Below, in pieces: positions 34,620 through 43,005 of a DNA stretch of 64,000 nucleotides. A program made the translations under genes and the position numbers. Position 1 is the stretch's first letter; each line of letters opens with the position of its first letter. The notes beneath the pieces are model-generated. The model was not told where the DNA came from and searched no databases. It was given only the letters and a program-made list of their open reading frames with translations. Source of the DNA: Zoogloea sp041908905 (GTDB lineage Bacteria > Pseudomonadota > Gammaproteobacteria > Burkholderiales > Rhodocyclaceae); the NCBI RefSeq assembly GCF_041908905.1, contig NZ_JAYREK010000010.1, positions 44,189 through 108,188 of the forward strand. Direction: 5' to 3'.

Positions 34620-37568
34620 ATGGCCAGCGCCAGCCCCGAGCGGGAACCCCGCCAGAAAGCCCCCGTCGGCGCGCCCCACGACCGCGCAGAGCGCGAGGCC
34701 GACCGGCTCGCCGACGCCCTCACCGCCACCCCGGCGACGGGCCCCATCCGCTGCGCGGCCTGCGCCGGCGGCGACGCCCCCTGCCCGGCCTGCAGCGCCG
34801 GCGCCGGCCACCTGCGGCGCAGCGCCAAGCCCCAGGCGGCCACCCCGGCCGGCCCGACCCCGGCGGCCGACGCCGTGCTGACCCGGCCCGGCGGATCACT
34901 GCCGGCCGGCCTGCGCCAGCGCTTCGAGCGCCGCCTCGGCGCCGACCTGTCGTCGGTCCGGCTCCACACCGGGCCCGATGCCACCCGCGCCACCGACAGC
35001 CTCGACGCCCACGCCTTCGCCCTCGGCCCGAACATCGTCGTCGGCGAGCGCCACTACCAGCCCCACACCCCCAGCGGCGAGCGCCTGCTGGCCCACGAGG
35101 TGGCCCACGTGCTGCAGGACGAGGCCACCCCGGTGCTGCGCCGCAATGGCGACGGCCCGATGAGCAGCGAGACGGAGGGCGTCTGCGAGGCTCCGCCGCC
35201 CGAGGCGGGCGTGAGCCGCATCAGCGACCCGGCGGTCGTCGAGCACGCGGCGGGCTTCGACCCCTGCGCCGTCGACGTGGCCAACCTCACCAACTACGAA
35301 CTCCTCGCCGAATACGCCAACGCCCTGCGCGTGGTCACGGCCGGCCGCAGCGCGCCCGGCTACTTCGACCACCGCAACCTCCAGCGCCGCCTGGTCGCCG
35401 AGCGCGACCGGCGCGTTGAGCAGGGCCAGGCCTGGCTGGCCGAGATGCCGGCCGGCCTGCCCGACCCGGTCTACCAGATCGTCGACGGCCCGGCGGGCAC
35501 CTTCACCGTGGTCTCCCACCCGGGCACCGTGGTGGCCGGCCGCTCCGAAAGCACGCCCTCGCCCTACATGACCTGGGCCCAGTTCCAGCGCTTCCTCGAC
35601 ACCCACAACGTGGAACGGGTGGACGCCGAAACCTATGTGATGCGCACCACTGCCGCGGCGGCCGGCGGCGGCGACCTCTCCAGCGATATTTTCGGTGGCG
35701 GCGAGGGCGGCATTACGCCCTTCCCCTTCCCGGTGCTATGGGCTGCGCCGCTGCCGACCCTCGCCGAACCGGGCGGCCCGGTGCCGTGGCCCGCACTGCC
35801 GGAGGTCTTCAGCCAGCCGGAGAGCTGGCTCAACCAGCCGCGCGGCATCCAGCTCGACCTGATGGCCCACCCGCCACCGATGAATCCCGAGGCCCTGGCC
35901 CGGATGCGGGCCAGCATCGCCAACTACCGCAGCGCCCCTGGAGTGCCGGGCCGCATCGACCTGCCCGCCAGCACCGCGCCGGTCGAGGGCGGCACCGTCG
36001 CGGTGGCGGTCACCGACATCCCCAACCTGGGCCCCGCGCGCTTCCCCGGCGCCTCGGCGATGGCGCTGCCTCCCGCCCTGCGCGGCGCGCCCGGCACCAC
36101 GGGGGGCAGCGTGCTGGTGCCCGTCAACCCGACCGCCGTCAATCACGCCGAGCACGTGGCGCTGGAAAACCTGCGCCTGTCCATCGAGAGCGCCCTTGCC
36201 GAGGGCCGCATCACCCGCGCCGACCTGCAGGGCCGCACCGTGCATGTGCTGGTCGAGCAGGAACCCTGCGCCTCCTGCGGCGCCGGCTCGGCCACCGGCG
36301 CGGGCAGCCCGGGCGTGCTGCAGCAGTTCGCCCGCCTCTACCCCGAGCTGACCCTTGAAGTGCGCAACATGCGCACCAACCGCGCGCTGATCTACCGCAG
36401 CGGCGTGCTGCTGAACCCGAGCACCGGCGCGACCCCCGAGCTGCCGATGGAGATCGCCGCGCCGAGCCGCGCCTCCGCCGAGACCTACCTCACCCCCGAA
36501 TACCTGGCCACCCTGCGCCACGGCGGCGGCACCGTCGGCGAGCTGGGCGCGATGGGCGCCTCCGGGCTGCGGGGCGGTGGCCTCACCACGCTGATCGCGG
36601 TCGGCACCCAGGCCGGCGTGATGGTCTTCGACAGCCGGGAACATCCCGAGTGGGCCCTCGAGCTCGGCGTGGGCGGCAGCATCGGCTTCGGCAGCGGCTT
36701 CCTCGGAACGGGCACCCAGCAGCTCATCACCAGCCGCCTGACCAGCTCGATGCTGAGCGACGTGGTGGCCACCGGCGGCTCGCGCATCACCCCAGGGCTG
36801 GCCACCGGCGCAGGCCGGCTCGGCGGCGGCGCGGTGGGCGCGATGTTCGTCGAGGGCATCAGCATGGGGCTGCTGGAACAACGCGAGCACTCCGGCGCCG
36901 AGGTGGGCGTGCGCCTGACCCGTGCCGGCGCGCTGGGCGCGGGCAGCGTGTGGGCCGGCGCCGCCGTGGGCACCGCTGTCGGCGGGCCGATCGGCTTCCT
37001 GGTCGGCCTGGCGGTGGGCGGCCTGCTCTACTACGTGGGCGACCGCGTCGTGCCCGGCGGGCGCGAGGACTGGGACGCCTACGAAGCCGGCTGCCAGCCC
37101 CGCGTCGCCCCCAGAACGCGTGATCCGGACGACTGGCCACGCGGCTACTACTGCTTCGAGGCCAGCACGCCGGTAACCCTGGCCGACGGGCGCAGCCTGG
37201 CGATCGGCGAGGTCGGCGTCGGCACCCGCGTGCTGTCGTGGAACGAGATCGACGGCACCCTGGAGGCGCGCAGCGTCACCGCCGTGCATCCCGCCCCGCC
37301 GACCCCCATGCTGCGCATCGACTGCGCAAACGGGCTGCGCCTCCAGGTCACGCCACCCCACCGGCTGATGACCACCCGCGGCTGGCAGCGCGCCGGCCTG
37401 CTCAGGCCGGGAAACCTGCTGCGCTGCCTCGGCGACGATGGCCTCCAGCCCCTCGCCATCGAGGCCATCGAGGTGGTGCCGGCCCAAGGCCCGGTCTACG
37501 ACCTCACCGTCGAAGCCACTCACACCTACTTCGCCAACGGCGTGCTGGCCCACAACAAGTTCATCTGA
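34620..37568 (+). CDS. Probable eCIS cargo: DUF4157 + deaminase-like toxin + C-terminal Hint domain
   Basis: 982 residues. A zinc-ribbon-like CxxC-x6-CxxC (Cys 45, 48, 55, 58) precedes a DUF4157 domain with HEVAH at 159-163, a hallmark of eCIS cargo. Residues about 465-600 look like a toxin deaminase of the cytidine-deaminase fold: IPNLGPARFPGASAM, HAE at 509-511 (Zn ligand and catalytic Glu), PCASC at 549-553 (Zn ligands), then LQQFARLYPELTLEVRN. A Gly-rich hydrophobic region (about 640-815) follows. Residues 845-979 form a Hint domain starting at Cys (CFEASTPVTLADG) and ending HTYFANGVLAHN, with only KFI after it. I infer a nucleotide or nucleic-acid deaminating effector. The target is unknown and no immunity gene is evident. 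Confidence 0.75.
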   Translation: MASASPEREPRQKAPVGAPHDRAEREADRLADALTATPATGPIRCAACAGGDAPCPACSAGAGHLRRSAKPQAATPAGPTPAADAVLTRPGGSLPAGLRQRFERRLGADLSSVRLHTGPDATRATDSLDAHAFALGPNIVVGERHYQPHTPSGERLLAHEVAHVLQDEATPVLRRNGDGPMSSETEGVCEAPPPEAGVSRISDPAVVEHAAGFDPCAVDVANLTNYELLAEYANALRVVTAGRSAPGYFDHRNLQRRLVAERDRRVEQGQAWLAEMPAGLPDPVYQIVDGPAGTFTVVSHPGTVVAGRSESTPSPYMTWAQFQRFLDTHNVERVDAETYVMRTTAAAAGGGDLSSDIFGGGEGGITPFPFPVLWAAPLPTLAEPGGPVPWPALPEVFSQPESWLNQPRGIQLDLMAHPPPMNPEALARMRASIANYRSAPGVPGRIDLPASTAPVEGGTVAVAVTDIPNLGPARFPGASAMALPPALRGAPGTTGGSVLVPVNPTAVNHAEHVALENLRLSIESALAEGRITRADLQGRTVHVLVEQEPCASCGAGSATGAGSPGVLQQFARLYPELTLEVRNMRTNRALIYRSGVLLNPSTGATPELPMEIAAPSRASAETYLTPEYLATLRHGGGTVGELGAMGASGLRGGGLTTLIAVGTQAGVMVFDSREHPEWALELGVGGSIGFGSGFLGTGTQQLITSRLTSSMLSDVVATGGSRITPGLATGAGRLGGGAVGAMFVEGISMGLLEQREHSGAEVGVRLTRAGALGAGSVWAGAAVGTAVGGPIGFLVGLAVGGLLYYVGDRVVPGGREDWDAYEAGCQPRVAPRTRDPDDWPRGYYCFEASTPVTLADGRSLAIGEVGVGTRVLSWNEIDGTLEARSVTAVHPAPPTPMLRIDCANGLRLQVTPPHRLMTTRGWQRAGLLRPGNLLRCLGDDGLQPLAIEAIEVVPAQGPVYDLTVEATHTYFANGVLAHNKFI

Positions 37569-37609
37569 GGGCCCGCGAACCACGCCGCCGCAATCATCGG
37601 GAGCAGACC

Positions 37610-38752
37610 ATGAGAAGCCCGCAAAAGCTGCCGCCCGTCGCCCGCGACCGCCCCGCCGAACAACGCGCCGAGCGCATCGCCCGCGGCGAGCGCCCGGCCC
37701 CGGCCCCGAGGGCCGGCACCACCGCTCACCCGACCGCCCCCGCCGCGCTGGGGCTGGGCGCCGGCCTGCCCCTTCCTGCCGCCGAACGCCGTTATTTCGA
37801 GGATCGCCTGCGGGCCGACCTGGGTGCCGTGCGCCTCCACCCCGACGCCGAGGCGGCACCGGCCCTGGGTGCCAACGCCTTCGCCGCCGGACGTGACATC
37901 GGCTTCGCGCCCGGCCGCTGGCAGCCCGGCACCCACGCCGGCCGCCGCCTGCTCGGCCACGAGCTGGCCCACGTGATCGAGCAAGGCCAGCGCAACCAGC
38001 CGATGGTGCAGCTCGACGAAGCGGCCAGACCGGCCGAGGCCGACCAGGCCACCGACGTGCTGACCGAAGGCGTCAAGACCGTCGTCGAGCAGGCCAAGGA
38101 GAACGAAGGCGTGAAGCGGGTGCTCCTCGACCCCGCCAAGCGTTACGCCCTCGGCCGGTGGAACAGCCTCGGCACCGGCGAAAAACTTGCCGTTGGCGGC
38201 TTCGGCGCCGGCACCTACGGCCTCGCCCTCGGCGCCGGGCTGGCCGACCCGGCCGGGCGCAAGCTGCTCTCCGACGTGAACCTCGCCGCCCCGCTGGGGC
38301 TGATCCCCTACTCCACGCTCACCGATTTCCGCTACGTACTGCCCGGCGCCAGCGGCGGCGCGACCCAGCTCAAGGCCTCGTTCTCGGCCGACGACCTCCT
38401 CGGTCTTGCCCACCGGAAGCTCGGCTGGATGCCGCCGATGAGCCTGAGCCTGGATTTCGGCTGGAGCGTCGCACCGGACGGCGGAGTCAGCCTGAGCTCG
38501 GCCAAGGCCAGCTGGGGCGTGCTGCCCGGCGTCCGGCTGCAGGTCGGCAGCGGCGTCGGGCTCGACGGGAAACCCAGCGTCAGCGGCCCCGACGGCCAGA
38601 GCGCGACGGTCATGCAATCGCTGCCGGCCCCCGCGACGGCCGGCGCCCAGCCCGGCGGCACCGGCGTGCTGATCACCGTCGACCTGCTGAAGGCCCCCTT
38701 CGTCCCTGCCCCGATCCGCGCCGCGCTGGGCGGCGAGACGACAGAGAAGTGA
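37610..38752 (+). CDS. Second DUF4157 protein, probable eCIS cargo with unknown C-terminus
   Basis: 380 residues starting at 37610 (MRSPQKLPPVARD), with GGGAG 7 bases upstream. The DUF4157 core ERRYFEDRLRADLGAVRLH leads to LLGHELAHVIEQG with HELAH at 117-121. The C-terminal half has Gly/Ser-rich alternating strands (MSLSLDFGWSVAPDGGVSL, GVRLQVGSGVGLDG) and a short hydrophobic stretch (KLAVGGFGAGTYGLALGAG), suggesting a beta-rich or membrane-active domain. No known toxin motif is visible. It follows the deaminase effector by 41 bp and closes the cluster. Confidence 0.7.
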   Translation: MRSPQKLPPVARDRPAEQRAERIARGERPAPAPRAGTTAHPTAPAALGLGAGLPLPAAERRYFEDRLRADLGAVRLHPDAEAAPALGANAFAAGRDIGFAPGRWQPGTHAGRRLLGHELAHVIEQGQRNQPMVQLDEAARPAEADQATDVLTEGVKTVVEQAKENEGVKRVLLDPAKRYALGRWNSLGTGEKLAVGGFGAGTYGLALGAGLADPAGRKLLSDVNLAAPLGLIPYSTLTDFRYVLPGASGGATQLKASFSADDLLGLAHRKLGWMPPMSLSLDFGWSVAPDGGVSLSSAKASWGVLPGVRLQVGSGVGLDGKPSVSGPDGQSATVMQSLPAPATAGAQPGGTGVLITVDLLKAPFVPAPIRAALGGETTEK

Positions 38753-39087
38753 GCCAGGCGCCGGCCGGGCAAGCAGGAGGCGTCGCGAGTCGGAAGGAAA
38801 CGTAATGGGATGACGCCGGGCGCAGCCTCGTCGCGGGGATCAGGCAGGCCGGCGGGCGGAACCGTGACACCTGCCTGGCAGGGTCGAGAGCCAGCGTGGC
38901 AGCAAGCGGCGAGCCCGGCTTCGGAAAGGGGAATGCCAGCCCGCGCAAGGGTTGCCGGGCGGGTGCAGCACGTAAGCTGCCCCAGCCGATGAGGCCCGCT
39001 CCAGACGCAAAAATGGAGCAGTCCTTGCGGAATCTGCTCCATTCTTGGGTGACGAGCCATGAATCAACGGCTCATCGCAGGAATTGT
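38753..39087. other. 335-bp gap between the last eCIS gene and tRNA-Pro copy 2
   Basis: Apart from the tRNA terminator at 39009-39043, I see no gene or recognisable element. There is no integrase remnant, no obvious repeat of the tRNA end and no U-rich terminator for the plus-strand eCIS operon. Confidence 0.5.
39009..39043 (-). terminator. Rho-independent terminator of tRNA-Pro copy 2
   Basis: Stem AATGGAGCAG (39012-39021) / CTGCTCCATT (39034-39043) with a 12-base loop; on the minus strand it is followed by five U residues. It differs completely from the terminator of copy 1. Confidence 0.8.
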
Positions 39088-39164
39088 TGGTCGGGGAAAG
39101 AGGATTCGAACCTCCGGCCCCTGCGTCCCGAACGCAGTGCTCTACCAGGCTGAGCTATTCCCCG
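39088..39164 (-). tRNA. tRNA-Pro(CGG), copy 2
   Basis: Identical over all 77 bases, including encoded CCA, to the gene at 372-448 and on the same strand. Anticodon CGG. It lies directly downstream of ispB, so it may be co-transcribed with it. Confidence 0.97.
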
Positions 39165-39178
39165 ACGCTTTTACTGCC

Positions 39179-39197
39179 ATGACGGCCAAGCCGTCAT
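39179..39197 (-). terminator. Hairpin between ispB and tRNA-Pro, possible weak terminator
   Basis: Perfect 8-bp stem ATGACGGC/GCCGTCAT with a 3-base loop. No proper U tract follows on the minus strand, so it may instead be an RNA-processing signal in an ispB-tRNA transcript. Confidence 0.35.
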
Positions 39198-39253
39198 CAA
39201 AACAAAACAGCCACACATCACATCGACATCCGACTTGTACAGCGTGCCGGACA

Positions 39254-40234
39254 TCAATATTTCCGTGCGACTGCGAACTTTGACAATTCTACCAACGAAT
39301 CCTTGAAAACGGAAGAGGGTAATACGTTAAGTGCGTTCATCGCACGCTCGGCCTCTTCTTCGGCGGCCTTGCGGGTCGCTTCGATGGCGCCGGAGGCGCG
39401 GATCGCCTGCAGAACCGCCGGAAAATCGTCGCGCCCGCCGTTTTCGATGGCCTTGCGCACACAGGCGGCGTGCTCCGGGCTGCCGTGCTTCATCACGTGG
39501 ATCAACGGCAGGGTCGGCTTGCCCTCGGCGAGGTCGTCGCCGATGTGCTTGCCGGTGTCGGCCTCGTCGCCCGAGTAATCGAGCACGTCGTCCACCAGCT
39601 GGAAGGCGGTGCCGATGTGCATGCCGAAGGCGGCCAGCCCCTCCTCCACTTCCGGGCTCGCGCCGGCCAGGATCGCCCCCAGGCGGGTCGCGGCCTCGAA
39701 GAGCTTGGCGGTCTTGTAGCGGATCACCTGGAGGTAGTCGTCCACCTCGACGTCGGCGTTGTGGCAGTTGAGCAACTGCAGCACCTCGCCCTCGGCGATG
39801 ATGTTGGTGGCGTCGGCGAGGACTTGCATCACCCGCATGCTCTCGACCCCGACCATCATCTGGAAGGCGCGGGTGTACAGGAAGTCGCCCACCAGCACCG
39901 ACGCGGCGTTGCCGAACATGGCGTTGGCGGTCTTGTTGCCGCGCCGGAGGTCGGACTCGTCGACGACGTCGTCGTGGAGCAGGGTTGCGGTGTGGATGAA
40001 CTCGATGACCGCCGCCAGTTCGAGGTGGCGTGTGCCCTGATAGCCCGCGGCGCCGGCCGAGAACAGCACCATGGCCGGACGCATGCGCTTGCCTCCGCTG
40101 CCAATGATGTATTCGGCCACCTGGCGGATCAGAACGACGTCGGAATAAAGTCGATCGCGAATGACGCCGTCCAGCGCCTTCATGTCGTCGGCGATCGGCG
40201 CGTAGAGCTGCGTGAGAGACAAGGCACTGCCCAC
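39254..40234 (-). CDS. ispB: Octaprenyl (polyprenyl) diphosphate synthase
   Basis: 326 residues; elongates isopentenyl units to the long-chain prenyl diphosphate that becomes the ubiquinone side chain. The first aspartate-rich motif is LLHDDVVDESDLRRG and the second is FQLVDDVLDYSGD; GGKRMRPAMVL and KTAKLF are also conserved. The start is a GTG at 40234; a TTG at 40219 giving MSLTQLYAPI is an equally reasonable start. Single gene followed by tRNA-Pro. Confidence 0.95.
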   Translation of the reverse strand: MGSALSLTQLYAPIADDMKALDGVIRDRLYSDVVLIRQVAEYIIGSGGKRMRPAMVLFSAGAAGYQGTRHLELAAVIEFIHTATLLHDDVVDESDLRRGNKTANAMFGNAASVLVGDFLYTRAFQMMVGVESMRVMQVLADATNIIAEGEVLQLLNCHNADVEVDDYLQVIRYKTAKLFEAATRLGAILAGASPEVEEGLAAFGMHIGTAFQLVDDVLDYSGDEADTGKHIGDDLAEGKPTLPLIHVMKHGSPEHAACVRKAIENGGRDDFPAVLQAIRASGAIEATRKAAEEEAERAMNALNVLPSSVFKDSLVELSKFAVARKY

Positions 40235-40312
40235 TTCAGGAAAAACGCGATGTTAGGGGCGCACCGCCATCCCGTCAAGTCGGCGGGATCAAGGCCGGAA
40301 CGCGGCATTTGC

Positions 40313-41053
40313 TCAGCGGATCGCGTCCAAAAGCAGATCAGGCCGGTCGGTGAATACGCCGCTCACGCCCCACCCCGCCAGGCGCCGGGCGTCGGCGGGA
40401 TCATTGACGGTATAGACCAGCACGCGCAGGCCGACCGCCCGCGCCGCCGCCACGTGGGCCGCCTCGAGCCCCTCCACCGCCAGATGCAGCGACACGCAGC
40501 CCAGCCGCGTGGCGGTATCGAGCGCCCCGGCGCTGAAGGCCGGGGCGAGCCAGCCGCGGGGGATGTCATCGACCTCGGCTGCCGCCGCCTCGAGGGCCTC
40601 GGCCGAAAACGAGGACAACAACAGCGCCGGTCGGCCCGCCGGGCCGAGGCTGGCCAGCTGGCGGCCGACGGCCCGGCCCGTGGCAACCTCGTGGCCCGCG
40701 GCCGGCTTGATCTCGAGATTGGCGGCGAGCCCCAGCTGGCGGCAGCGCTGCAGCGCCGCGTCGAGGCCGGGAATGGTTTCGCCGACGAAGGCGGCGTGGA
40801 AGCGCGCGCCCACGTCGGTGGCCATCAGCTGCGCCCCGTCGAGGTCTACGACCCGCCCCGCCACGCTGGCACAACGGTCGAGGGTTTCGTCGTGGATGAG
40901 CACCGGCACGCCGTCCCGCGCCAGCATCACGTCGAATTCCACCGCCCGACACCCCAGGCGCGCGGCGATCGCGAGCCCGGCCAGCGTGTTCTCGGGCGCC
41001 AGCGCACCGCCGCAGCGGTGCGCGATCACCTCGGGCCGGGGCCAGCAGGGCAT
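40313..41053 (-). CDS. ugpQ: Glycerophosphodiester phosphodiesterase
   Basis: 246 residues with the GDPD signature VIAHRCGGALAPENTLAG, the metal site VEFDVMLARDGVPVLIHDE, and LEIKP; VYTVNDP and GVFTDRPDLL close the TIM barrel. It hydrolyses glycerophosphodiesters to glycerol-3-phosphate and an alcohol. No signal peptide, so cytoplasmic like UgpQ. It lies 27 bp downstream of the UgpB-like gene, supporting use of imported glycerophosphodiesters. Confidence 0.9.
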   Translation of the reverse strand: MPCWPRPEVIAHRCGGALAPENTLAGLAIAARLGCRAVEFDVMLARDGVPVLIHDETLDRCASVAGRVVDLDGAQLMATDVGARFHAAFVGETIPGLDAALQRCRQLGLAANLEIKPAAGHEVATGRAVGRQLASLGPAGRPALLLSSFSAEALEAAAAEVDDIPRGWLAPAFSAGALDTATRLGCVSLHLAVEGLEAAHVAAARAVGLRVLVYTVNDPADARRLAGWGVSGVFTDRPDLLLDAIR

Positions 41054-41080
41054 CGGGCGAGGAGACGGGATGAGCGCGGA

Positions 41081-42388
41081 TCAGTCCAGCGCGCGGGAAC
41101 GGGACACCGCGGTGTCGAGCGCGAGCTTGGAGGGCTTGCGATCTTCCCAGACGGATTCCAGCTCTTCGTCGATGATGCGACGCACCGCGGCACGCTGGGG
41201 ATAACGGCTCGGCTTGGAGATCGCGGTCACCGGCTTGTTGGTCAGCTGCTTGACGGCGATGTGGATGTTGTTGAGGTCGGCGGCCAGCAGGCGGCTCTCG
41301 GAGGCCAGCAGGCCGGCGCGGTTGAGGGGCAGGTAGCCGGCGTTGCGCTGCCATTCGACCTGGCTCTCGGCGGTCAGCCAGTAGTCGATGAACTGGGCGA
41401 CGGCCCTGTAGTCGGCGGCCTTCTTGCCGGCGCCGACCCACATCGCGGGGCCGTCAGCGAGGGTGTTCTGTGGCGCTCCGTAGTATTCCTCGTGGTAGGG
41501 CAGCGGCGCGACGCCGACCTCGAAGCCGGCCTGACGTTTGAGGGTCGGCCATTCGGACGAGGCGGCGGTGAGCACCGCGCACTCGCCCTTGGCGAAGTGC
41601 TCGACGGCCTCGTCATCGCGGCCGAAGAGGTGCAGATAGCGGGCCTTCACCCACGAGGACAGCATGGCCACGTGCTTCACCTCGAGCATGCCGTTGATGG
41701 CGAGGGCGGTGGACTTCTTGCTTTCGACGACCACCGGCTCGTTGTGCCAGGCGCTGGTGTTCTCCACGAGGACCCACGCCGGCTGGGCGGTGGTGTACGG
41801 GCAGCTCTGGCCGGCGGCGACCAGCTTGCCGAGGGCACCCTGGAGGGCCTGCCAGGTGGGCGGCGCGTTTTCGGTGTCGAGCCCGGCCTCCTTGAAGGCC
41901 TGCTTGTTGTAGAACATCACCGGCGTGGCGAGGCCGACCGGCAGCGCGTTGAGGCGGTTGGCGGCGTCGAGGGGCGTCGGGGTCATCATGGCCGGCGCGC
42001 GGAGGGTTTCCATCTTGATGCCGGCATCCTTCATGACCTGGTGCACCGGGCGATAGCGCGTCGGGCCGCTCAGGAAGGCCTGCTGGTCGCGCTCACCGAG
42101 GATCATCAGGTGGGGCAGCGTGCCGGCGCTCCAGGGGCGGTCCTGGATGACGATCTTGGGGCCGGTGGTCTTGGCGTTGTAGCGGTCGACGAGCTTCTGC
42201 AGCTGCGCGCCCTTGTCGGCGCCGAGGGTGTGGACCAGCTCGATCTCGGCGGAGGCAGGCCCCGCGGCCGGCGCCGCAGTCTGGGGAGCGGCCGGCTTGG
42301 GCTCCGGCTTCTTGGTTGCCGCGAGGGCAGAAGTGACGCACAGGCTGGTCAGGGCGAGACCAAGGGCGCTACGGCTGAAATTGTTCAT
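41081..42388 (-). CDS. ugpB: Sn-glycerol-3-phosphate-type ABC transporter substrate-binding protein (UgpB-like)
   Basis: 435 residues. A signal peptide (RSALGLALTSLCVTSALA) is followed by an unusual Pro/Ala/Lys linker (about 25 residues), then the family-1 solute-binding fold: IELVHTLGADKG, LPVGLATPVMFYNKQAF and MWVGAGKKAADYRAVAQF. The overall pattern is UgpB. The next gene is ugpQ-like. The permease and ATPase genes (ugpAEC) that normally sit between them are absent here. Confidence 0.85.
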   Translation of the reverse strand: MNNFSRSALGLALTSLCVTSALAATKKPEPKPAAPQTAAPAAGPASAEIELVHTLGADKGAQLQKLVDRYNAKTTGPKIVIQDRPWSAGTLPHLMILGERDQQAFLSGPTRYRPVHQVMKDAGIKMETLRAPAMMTPTPLDAANRLNALPVGLATPVMFYNKQAFKEAGLDTENAPPTWQALQGALGKLVAAGQSCPYTTAQPAWVLVENTSAWHNEPVVVESKKSTALAINGMLEVKHVAMLSSWVKARYLHLFGRDDEAVEHFAKGECAVLTAASSEWPTLKRQAGFEVGVAPLPYHEEYYGAPQNTLADGPAMWVGAGKKAADYRAVAQFIDYWLTAESQVEWQRNAGYLPLNRAGLLASESRLLAADLNNIHIAVKQLTNKPVTAISKPSRYPQRAAVRRIIDEELESVWEDRKPSKLALDTAVSRSRALD

Positions 42389-42534
42389 CTGGGGCTTTCA
42401 ATCGGAAACAGTGGCAAATCAACTTTCGATTATAAAGCCGCCCCGCCACGTCGGGCACGGCAGACGTAAGCGGATGTTCAAGTCGGCCCGGCAGGTGCCG
42501 TAGACCTTGCAAGCCAACCCAACCTCTTCGAATC

Positions 42535-42987
42535 ATGACGCGATCCAAGGCCGGTATGCTGCTGGGGCTCCTGCTGGGGGCAGTCTTGCTCGGCGGGTGC
42601 GAACAGCTCGGCATCCCCGACTTCACCAAGTCCTCGGCCAGCGCCGAGGCGGACGGCAAGGCCACCGGGGCCGCCTGTCGCCACGCCGGCCGGGCCATCG
42701 AGGACTGCTACAACCTCAACCCGGGCGCCCAGCGGGCCGCGGTGTTTGCCGGCTGGCGGGAAATGAACGACTACATGGCCGAGAAGAACATCGCCGAAGT
42801 CGAGCCGAAGGTGCCGCCCCCGCCGCCGCCCGCCGCCGCCGAGGAAAAGCCCGCCCCCAAGCCCAAGCGCAGCGCTGAAGCCAAGGCGCCGGAGCCCCCG
42901 GCCGAAGACGCCGCGCAGGCACAGGCGCCCGAGGAAAGCGCCACGGAGCCCGCTCCGGCGCGCAAACGGCGTCGCAGCAGCGAGTAA
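42535..42987 (+). CDS. Putative lipoprotein with Pro/Ala/Lys-rich tail
   Basis: 150 residues. The lipoprotein signal peptide ends in VLLGGC, making Cys22 the lipidated residue. The small middle part (ACRHAGRAIEDCYNLNPGAQ, FAGWREMNDYMAEKNI) holds two Cys that could pair, and the last 60 residues are a disordered PPPPPPAAAEEKPAPKPK tail with basic end RKRRRSSE. The tail could span periplasm or peptidoglycan. Unrecognised. Divergent from ugpB. Confidence 0.75.
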   Translation: MTRSKAGMLLGLLLGAVLLGGCEQLGIPDFTKSSASAEADGKATGAACRHAGRAIEDCYNLNPGAQRAAVFAGWREMNDYMAEKNIAEVEPKVPPPPPPAAAEEKPAPKPKRSAEAKAPEPPAEDAAQAQAPEESATEPAPARKRRRSSE

Positions 42988-43005
42988 GCCAGGGCGGGCA
43001 GTGGT

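Noticed and set aside
8771..38752. Prophage or R-type tailocin
   Set aside because: There is no capsid, portal, terminase, integrase, lysis or fibre-chaperone gene, while DUF4255, a Pvc15-like AAA+ ATPase and DUF4157 cargo are present, which define eCIS.
8771..38752. Type VI secretion system
   Set aside because: No TssJ/L/M membrane complex, TssB/C pair, ClpV or TssK; hub and spike are split gpD/gpV proteins.
38810..38992. 60-codon plus-strand frame between the cargo and tRNA-Pro
   Set aside because: Gly/Ser/Arg-rich composition, no ribosome site and no family resemblance.
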